Part shown: positions 55,502 through 62,000 of the stretch, in pieces | Layout of the letters: every line of letters begins with the position of its first letter | How positions within the stretch are numbered: position 1 is the stretch's first letter | DNA from: Nematostella vectensis | Lineage: Eukaryota; Cnidaria; Anthozoa; Actiniaria; Edwardsiidae | Direction of reading: 5' to 3' | NCBI RefSeq assembly: GCF_932526225.1 | Contig: NC_064047.1 | Location: forward strand, 2,107,501-2,169,500 | DNA length: 62,000 nt | Notes under the pieces: generated by a model | Seen by the model: only the letters and a program-made list of their open reading frames with translations | The model's database searches: none | What the model was told of the DNA's origin: nothing | Made by a program: the position numbers and the translations under genes

Positions 55502-56445
55502 TACGCCGCGGCCACCGCGAGCGCCGACAACCCCGCCTTGAGGGTGGTGTGGTCACTCTTTTCGCCCGACAGGGCAGGGGCCGCGCCCTCTGCGCGCACT
55601 TTCGCAGGGGTGCTTTGCCGCCGGGACGGCGCGCGGTCGATCCCGTGTTGCACCCTAGGATGCCCACCGGCCATGTTATGACCACCGACTGGCTTTGTCT
55701 CGGTGTTGATCGCGTTTGCGCCGAGCGTCATGGAGTCCGTGGCTTTCTGCAGCTTATTGTTGTAGCCCACGACGCTTTGCGTGTTTATCACCAGATCGCT
55801 CGGCATCAGCCACACTCCTGGTGCAACCGCAAGACTCAGTCTCACCTTGGCCTCCTGCACGGCTAACTGGTACCTTTGCACGCTTTGAGCGATGTCGTTT
55901 TCTATGATCGCGTCTTCGATCAGCTCCGTGAACTCCGCCTGCGCCTCCATGGCCGGCCCACCGGCCCCTGCGATGGAGGAATAGACGTTTACCTGCGCGC
56001 CAAGCACTGTGTAGACGAACGCCTCGACCGAGCGATCGAGTCTCCCTAGCCCTGCTTTTGTCAGCCCCTCACCTTTGGGAGGCGCAAACCAGCTATATTG
56101 CACGCCCCCGTGGTCGTCGTTGCGTATGTAACCCACATGCTTCCCACTATTGTACGTCCCACATTCGTCTCTAAACAGATTGAGGTGGCTCGGGTACTCG
56201 TCCGCCGCCGTGTCGTAGCCACGGATCACGTGCACGTTGCGATACCCCTCCCCCGGGTAGAACACAAACACGTCGCCTAGCCCGTGGTTCCGCCCGCCTT
56301 TCCATCGGAAGTCCGGCTTACGCGGCAAACCGAACTCTATACAAAGACTCTCGAAAGCGGCTTTCTTGTAGAGGTTACCTTTTTTCGTGAACGGGCTGTC
56401 GCCAGGCAGTGGGGCGAAGAGCTCGTAGAGTATCCTCCGGGTGGT
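55486..56445 (-). CDS. Unknown Polinton-associated protein with C-terminal anchor
   Basis: Open on the minus strand from 56493 to 55486, but the first ATG-like start is late: the frame upstream of a TTG at 56328 (RRILYELFAP, SPFTKKGNLYKKAAFESLC) clearly continues the protein, so the initiator is lost or unusual. A central region (GLGDVFVFYPGEG, YNSGKHVGYIRND) is followed by a helical segment (SVEAFVYTVLGAQVNVYSS; ENDIAQSVQRYQLAVQEAK) and a hydrophobic C-terminal anchor (ALAVAAAYYLFR). A similar family accompanies cnidarian Polinton-like elements. Function unknown. Converges on and overlaps the 54521 gene by 16 bp and diverges from the penton-like gene with only about 30 bp between. Confidence 0.55.
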   Translation of the reverse strand, partial: TTRRILYELFAPLPGDSPFTKKGNLYKKAAFESLCIEFGLPRKPDFRWKGGRNHGLGDVFVFYPGEGYRNVHVIRGYDTAADEYPSHLNLFRDECGTYNSGKHVGYIRNDDHGGVQYSWFAPPKGEGLTKAGLGRLDRSVEAFVYTVLGAQVNVYSSIAGAGGPAMEAQAEFTELIEDAIIENDIAQSVQRYQLAVQEAKVRLSLAVAPGVWLMPSDLVINTQSVVGYNNKLQKATDSMTLGANAINTETKPVGGHNMAGGHPRVQHGIDRAPSRRQSTPAKVRAEGAAPALSGEKSDHTTLKAGLSALAVAAAYYLFR

Positions 56446-56476
56446 AAAGTAGACGTGAAACCTTAGAAATCCCCTG

Positions 56477-57017
56477 ATGCTCGAGCGGGAGCATCAGATC
56501 ACGACCATATCCCCCCTCCAGCCCATCGCTACTCTGCCAGCCGGGCACCACACGGCCGAGTCCATCGTGGAGACGATCAACCGCGCTAAGAGCGATATCC
56601 TGACCGCCAAGCTGGATCCCCTCACCGGGAAGATCGTGCTCGTGTCCGGTGGCATTGTGTTCCTGAAGGCCGAGCTTTGCGCACTATTTGGCCTGGAGGC
56701 TAAAGACGATCGGATGGGTATGCGGGGCCTCGCACTGCCCTTGGGGGCTCCCCCACTTAAGGTTACTTTGCCGAAAATAGAGGCCATCTACATCTTCTGC
56801 GACACCGTAGACCGCTCGCAGTGCGACGCTTTAGACGAGACTAGAAACTCGCGGGAGGCCGCACGAGAAAGTCGTCTATGGGCCCGACATCCCCGTTTTT
56901 GTCGCAGCGTCTTCCTCTGAGTTTGTCTCGAGTATCCGAATATGGATCAGGGATGACCGCGGTAGACGGGTGGACTTTAAGGACAAGCCTGTTCGCCTCG
57001 TATTAGAGCTAACCTAG
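56477..57017 (+). pseudogene. Penton-like minor capsid protein, frameshifted
   Basis: From ATG 56477 the first frame contains ATLPAGHHTAESIVETINR, AKLDPLTGKIVLVSGG and PKIEAIYIFCDTVDR, matching the layout of single-jelly-roll penton-like proteins of Polintons and adintoviruses. A shift near 56860 moves to another frame that carries the diagnostic C-terminal strand pattern (SSIRIWIRDDRGRRVDFKD) and ends at the TAG at 57015. The protein would be about 180 residues, somewhat short, so part of the N-terminus may also be missing; no conserved frame was found just upstream. Relatives occupy the capsid vertices. Confidence 0.7.
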
Positions 57018-57033
57018 GTCCGACATAACAAGC

Positions 57034-57705
57034 ATGGCAAACAGCGACGTTAGCGGCGGTGGCATATACCCCCCGCTTCCCAGCGTCTGCCCCCCGCAAA
57101 CGCCTACCGCTCCGGCAGGCATCGGCGGCGACGCGCAAAGTTTCCGACTCCAGGTAATACGTGACACTCAGGCGGTTCTAGACAATGAGATAACGCATTA
57201 TCGACAGGTACGGGAGAAGTATAAGCGCGCCTTCGCTGTTACCCATGCTGTGTCTGTGGCATCCGGCATCGCTGCAGGGGCGCTTTCCAGCGCCGGGCTG
57301 GGAGTCTCTTTGAGTGGGATAGGGGCTCTGATCGGCGCTCCGCTGGCAGGGGTCGCTGGGCTGGTCGGTGTCGTGGGCGCGGGCGCGGGGGCGGTCTCTA
57401 GGGGTCTTACGAGCAAGGTGGCTAAACACGAAGACACGGTGGTTTTAGCGGAGAGTAAGAAAAACTCGATCAGCGAGCTGGTCTCTAAGGCTCTGCAAGA
57501 CGAGCGTATCTTAGACGAAGAGTTTCGGCTAATACTTCAGGAACAAGGGAGATACAACACGCTCAAGGACGCTATCAGAGCCCGACACGGCCCCGCACCG
57601 CGTGATGAAAAAAGCGGGAAAGGGCCCTCCCTAAAGGCACGCGAAAAGGCGAAAAAGAGAGTGCGAAAAATTCGCGAGGAGTTCGGGAGCGAGGCGTTCG
57701 AGTAG
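57034..57705 (+). CDS. Glycine-rich membrane protein with C-terminal helical domain (Polinton-associated)
   Basis: 223 codons, open, starting 16 bp after the penton-like gene. A proline-rich N-terminus precedes a helical stretch (DTQAVLDNEITHYRQVREKYKRA). A long Gly/Ala-rich hydrophobic region follows (about residues 75-125; SSAGLGVSLSGIGALIGAPL) that could form a glycine-zipper membrane hairpin. The domain after it (TSKVAKHEDTVVLAESKKN, SISELVSKALQDERI, DEEFRLILQEQ) is a pattern I recognise from many cnidarian Polinton-derived genes. The tail is very basic. Function unknown; the glycine-zipper and basic tail would suit a membrane-active or DNA-contacting virion protein (inference). Confidence 0.65.
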   Translation: MANSDVSGGGIYPPLPSVCPPQTPTAPAGIGGDAQSFRLQVIRDTQAVLDNEITHYRQVREKYKRAFAVTHAVSVASGIAAGALSSAGLGVSLSGIGALIGAPLAGVAGLVGVVGAGAGAVSRGLTSKVAKHEDTVVLAESKKNSISELVSKALQDERILDEEFRLILQEQGRYNTLKDAIRARHGPAPRDEKSGKGPSLKAREKAKKRVRKIREEFGSEAFE

Positions 57706-57860
57706 AACTCAGGTCCAGCGGATTTGAATTTACGGCCGAAAAACGGTTATTCCGCACCCCGTAGGTTGGCGGCACTCCTCGTTTTCGCGGCCCCATCGCT
57801 ATTTGCCCCAAAAAATCGTGTACGCGCAAGTCCTTGGGCTTGCACGCGCCCGGCCTACAC

Positions 57861-58137
57861 CCTAATTATTCATGTATGCAGCCCTAATTAATTATTCATG
57901 CTCGCGAAACACCTGCAGCACTAATTGATTATTCATGTACGCGAAATCGATTTGGCCTACATTAGCTTCTGCCGTTTGTTTATGTACGTGAAACCGTTTT
58001 GGCCTACATTAGCTTTTGCCGATTGTTTATGTACGTGAAGCATTATCTGCCTGATATATAGAGACGGGGATGGGAGGCCCGGAGGGGCGATCCGCGCCTC
58101 CCAGGCAGTTTCACTGAAACCCCCCAGTTCCCCCCCC
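57861..58137 (-). repeat. Right terminal inverted repeat of Polinton-like element
   Basis: Inverted copy of 44865-45150 with scattered substitutions and one fewer 38-bp sub-repeat. The outermost bases differ slightly (a longer G/C run). Few differences between the two ends suggest the insertion is not ancient. Confidence 0.9.
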
Positions 58138-58143
58138 CATGTA
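58138..58143. other. Right target-site duplication CATGTA
   Basis: Second copy of the six bases at 44859-44864. The leading C merges with the C-run of the repeat end, so five bases are certain. Confidence 0.8.
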
Positions 58144-59043
58144 ATTTAGTGCCTTTGATTATCGTAATACGCATTGTAACAATAGCTTAGTAACTGTACC
58201 ATTATATTATCATTGATTTCAGTTTGACCATACGCGCGAGATTGTGAAAATAAAGAAACTAAAAATCGTATGCGTGCTTACACGTTTGTTCAAAAAGGCT
58301 TCCGATCACGAGAATGACACCAATACTTCATTGTGGGTATTTTATTTTCGTATACAAGCTACACTGATAAGCTTACGATAACACTTAAGAACCCGGTGTT
58401 CTCAAGGGGTAGCAATGGTACCTTGAAATTTTGAAAGTCTAGCAAAAATTTCGAAGAGTCTTGAAATTTCGGATGTTTTTTTACGCATGTGTCGAAATCT
58501 CGTTTTGTCCCCCCCAAAAAATTTAGGGGTCTCAGAGACTCGCTTTTTTACCACGGTTTCGGATTCTCGGATTTTTAAACGCGGTCTGTTTTATGTTGTT
58601 ACCATGCTACGGGTTTCCCCTTCTTTTTCGTAGTGTAGCAAGAATGTATTGTAACTCTACTTTTTTTTTTCGACTGATGTTTATGACATACCTCGAGCAA
58701 AGTACCCAAAAACAAGCTCGGGAAAAAAAGCTCGGGCTTGGTTGTTAAGAGACCGGAAAAGCTCGGATTCCGAAATTTGACAGAAGGTCTCTGGGCTCGG
58801 ATTCTGAAACTCGTGTCTCGGCGCCTCGGCAAGTCTCGGATTTACCCATCGCTACCCCTAACTATCAATACCCCTCTCTTTTACTACTATTATTATTAAG
58901 TCATTTATGAACTTTGTACACTCTATCCATGCCACTGTAACCTATTTGTAACCTGAAGAAGACAGGTACTGAACAACCGAAATATTGTTCTATAAAAAAA
59001 ATTGTTAGCGTTAACTATTTTTCAATGTCTTATTATTTTTTAG
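58144..59043. repeat. Paralogous intron segment right of the Polinton-like element
   Basis: Continues the homology to 29216-30122 exactly where 44858 left off, ending at the same splice acceptor. Confidence 0.9.
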
Positions 59044-59648
59044 GCACGTGTCGTGACATTAAACTCAGGCACCCGCCAGCCCCCAGCGGATATTACGTCA
59101 TCGACCCCTCAGGTGATCTTGGAGAGCCACCTTTTCCCGTATTTTGTGACATGATGTCACACAACGGTATTGGCGTGACCGTGGTTGGTCATGATAGCGA
59201 GGCACGAACCCACGTCAATGGTTATAAAGATCCTGGGTCATACTCGCGTGACATCACGTACAACTTCACAAGTGTCACGCAGTTGAAAGAATTGACAACT
59301 AGGTCAAACTACTGCGAGCAGTTCATCAAATACGAGTGCAAAGGGTCATCTTTGTATTATTACCCAGGAGGCAATTGGTTCAATTGGTGGGTGTCACGTG
59401 ACGGGCACAAGATGACGTCATGGGGTGGTGCTCCGACTGGCAGCAACAAGTGCGCATGCGGGGTGACGGGCACGTGCGCCAATCCCGCCTACCGATGCAA
59501 CTGCTCGAGCAATGATGGCACATGGCGAGAAGATAGTGGCTTACTCACCGATAAGGACACACTGCCTGTCATTCAGCTGAGGGCAGGGGATACTGATGCA
59601 AGTACGGAGGATGGGTACATCACTTTAGGCAAGCTGATGTGTTACTGA
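59044..59648 (+). CDS. Fibrinogen-like (contactin-associated-protein type) last exon, gene copy 2 (partial)
   Basis: About 200 codons after acceptor TTTTTTAG|GC, highly similar to the exon at 30123. The same signatures are present (PSGYYVIDPSG, GVTVVGHDSE, CACGVTGTC, CNCSSNDGTWREDSG). Differences cluster in the middle, where copy 1 has NSALYFYPWSTWCNWW and copy 2 GSSLYYYPGGNWFNWW; copy 1 thus has one extra cysteine there. Copy 2 has EQFIKYEC where copy 1 has GQFIKYEC. No stops. It ends in TGA rather than TAA, followed by the minisatellite. It would be spliced to the PAN exon at 36714 across an intron of about 22 kb. Confidence 0.85.
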
Positions 59649-62000
59649 ACATAATTGTGCCATACACTTGAAGAACTGATGTGTTACTGAACACAATCTG
59701 TACTGTACACTACGGTACACTTGCCTAACTGATGTGTTACTGAACATAATTTGCACCGTACACTTGGAGAACAGATGTGTTAATAAACATAATTGTACCA
59801 TACACTTTGAAAACAGATGTAATACTGAACACAATCTGCACCGTACGCTACCGTACACTTGGAGAGCTGATGTGTTACTAAACATAATCTGTATCGTACA
59901 CTTGGCGAACTGATGTGTTACTGAACATAACCTGTACTGTAGACTTGGCGAACTGATGTGTTATTGAACATAATCTGTACTGTAGACTTGGCGAACTAAT
60001 GTGTTATTGAACATAATCTGTACTGTACACTTGGCGAACTGATGTGTTACTGAACACAATCTGTATCGTACACTTGGCGAACTGATGTGTTACTGAACAC
60101 AATCTGTACTGTACACATGGAGAACTGATGTGTTACTGAACATAATCTGTACTGTAGACTTGGCGAACTGATGTGTTATTGAACATAGAACTGATGTGTT
60201 ACTAAACATAATCTGTACTGTACACTTGGAGAACTGATGTGTTACTGAACATAATCTGTACTGTAGACTTGGCGAACTGATGTGTTACTGAACATAATCT
60301 GTATCGTACACTTGGAGAACTGATGTGTTATTGAACATAATCTGTACTGTACACTTGGCGAGCTGATGTGTTACTGAACACAATCTGTACCGTACACTTG
60401 GAGAACTGATGTATTACTGAACACAATCTGTATCGTACACTTGGCGAACTGATGTGTTACTGAACACAATCTGTACTGTACACTTGGCGAACTAATGTGT
60501 TACTGAACACAATATGTACTGTACACATGGAGAACTGATGTGTTACTGAACATAATATGTGCTGTAGACTTGGCGAACTGATGTGTTATTGAACATAGAA
60601 CTGATGTGTTACTGAACATAATCTGTACTGTACACTTGGAGAACTGATGTGTTACTGAATATAATCTGTACTGTAGACTTGGCGAACTGATGTGTTACTG
60701 AACATAATCTGTATCGTACACTTGGAGAACTGATGTGTTATTGAACACAATCTGTATCGTACACTTGGCGAACTGATGTGTTACTGAACACAATCTGTAC
60801 TGTACACTTGGCGAACTAATGTGTTACTGAACATAATCTGTATCGTACACTTGGAGAACTGATGTGTTACTGAACATAATCTGTACTGTACACTTGGCGA
60901 ACTGATGTGTTATTGAACATAATCTGTACTGTACACTTGGCGAACTGATGTGTTACTGAACACAATCTGTACAGTACACTTAAAGAACTGATGTGTTACT
61001 GAACATAATCTGTACTGTACACTTGGAGAACTGATGTGTTACTGAACATAATCTGTACTGTACACTTGGCGAACTTATGTGTTACTGAACACAATCTGTA
61101 CTGTACACTTGGCGAACTGATGTGTTACTGAACACAATCTGTACTGTACACTTGGCGAACTGATGTGTTATTGAACATAATCTGTACTGTACACTTGGCG
61201 AACTGATGTGTTACTGACTATAATCTGTACTTTATACTACGGTACACTCGCCGAACTGATGTGTTACTGAACATAATCTGCACCGTACACTTGGAGAACT
61301 GGTTTTACTGAACACAATCTGTACTGTACAATTGGCGAACTGATGTGTTACTGAACATAATATGTACTGTACAATTGGCGAACTGATGTGTTAGTGAGCA
61401 TAATCTGTACTGTACACTTGGAGAACTGATGTGTTACTGAACACAATCTGTACTATACAAATGGCGAACTGATGTGTTACTGAACACAATCTGTACTGTA
61501 CAATTGGCGAACTGATGTGTTAGTGAACATAATCTGTACTGAAAACTTGGAGAACTGATGTGTTACTGAACACAATCTGTATCGCACACTTGGAGAACTG
61601 ATGTGTTACTGAACATAATCTGTATCGTACACTAGGCGAACTGATGTGTTACTGAATATAATCTGCACTGTACACTTGGCGAACTGATGTGTTACTGAAC
61701 ATAATCTGTACTGTACACTTGGAGAACTGATGTGTTACGGAATACAATCTGTACCGTACACTTGGAGAACTGATGTGTTACTGAACATAATCTGTACCGT
61801 ACACTTGGCGAACTGATGTGTTACTGAACATAATCTGTACTGTACACTTGGAGAACTGATGTGTTACTGAACAAAATCTGTATCGTACACTTGGAGAAGT
61901 GATGTGTTACTGAACACAATCTGTACTGTAAACTTGGAGTACACTTGGCGAACTGATGTGTTACTGAACACAATCTGTACAGTACACTTAAAGAACTGAT
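59616..62000. repeat. 43-bp minisatellite array 2, at least 55 units, runs off the window
   Basis: Same unit as the array after gene copy 1, with its own variants (GTAGACTTGGC, and units shortened to GAACATAGAACTG near 60181 and 60595). These short units recur with a spacing of about 415 bp, pointing to a higher-order duplication of about ten units inside the array. Confidence 0.95.

Larger units (their letters stand above)
44865..58137. mobile_element. Polinton-like (adintovirus-type) endogenous virus, 13.3 kb, decayed
   Basis: A complete insertion bounded by terminal inverted repeats of about 280 bp and a CATGTA duplication. It encodes the hallmark set: retrovirus-type integrase, double-jelly-roll major capsid, penton-like minor capsid and FtsK/HerA-like ATPase. 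It also has a polymerase-helicase-HNH replication gene and at least five small or membrane proteins. Gene order is plus-strand replication genes on the left, a minus-strand block from integrase to capsid, then mixed strands on the right. It is GC-rich against an AT-rich host. It is shorter than usual for Polintons (15-20 kb), and no adenain-like protease was found. Several genes are broken while others are open, so it is a relatively recent but inactive copy. The sequence shows structure and domains; the virus-group placement is by known hallmark genes. Confidence 0.9.

Noticed and set aside
56284-56466. Plus-strand frame as N-terminus of the penton-like protein
   Set aside because: It lies over the minus-strand gene 55486-56445, whose residues upstream of 56328 continue the protein convincingly.

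Overview
The window looks like animal nuclear DNA, most likely from a cnidarian (anthozoan). It is AT-rich and intron-rich, dense in repeats, and carries exons for a secreted PAN/apple plus fibrinogen-like (contactin-associated-protein type) protein. It also holds decayed BEL/Pao, Penelope-like and tyrosine-recombinase retroelements and several families of non-autonomous DNA transposons. The organism is inferred from gene and element families; no species marker was read.

Layout. 1-2.0 kb: broken 3' half of a rhodopsin-type GPCR (minus strand). 2.2-4.7 kb: small inverted-repeat elements. 4.4-15.4 kb: a recent tandem duplication of about 5.8 kb carrying a minus-strand BEL/Pao pol and the start of a host exon. 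The first copy of that exon is cut at 10206; the second (15207) is whole. 15.2-32.5 kb: host gene copy 1, with signal peptide + PAN exon at 15207, a long repeat-filled intron, a fibrinogen-like last exon at 30123, then a 43-bp minisatellite that starts on its stop codon. 33.3-36 kb: tyrosine-recombinase retroelement remnant, tandem repeats and a perfect 35-bp hairpin. 36.7 kb to the end: host gene copy 2, with PAN exon at 36714, last exon at 59044 and the same minisatellite running off the window. The copy-2 intron carries two large insertions that copy 1 lacks: a 5.45-kb terminal-inverted-repeat element (37631-43081) and a 13.3-kb Polinton-like virus (44865-58137).

The Polinton-like provirus is the most notable object. 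It has terminal inverted repeats of about 280 bp built of sub-repeats and a 6-bp target duplication (CATGTA). Its unoccupied insertion site survives in the paralogous intron at 29210. It encodes an apparently intact retrovirus-type integrase, a double-jelly-roll major capsid protein, a penton-like minor capsid protein, a FtsK/HerA-type packaging ATPase, and several membrane-segment proteins of unknown function. Its replication gene is unusual: polymerase palm, superfamily-1 helicase and an HNH-like zinc module lie in one reading path. I saw no adenovirus-type protease and no standard Polinton protein-primed polymerase. Replication, ATPase, capsid and penton genes carry stops or frameshifts, so this copy is a decayed endogenous virus. 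It is GC-rich, in sharp contrast with the AT-rich host sequence.

The two host gene copies act as natural controls for each other: insertions, empty sites and repeat expansions can be dated relative to the gene duplication by comparing 15.2-32.5 kb with 36.7-62 kb.
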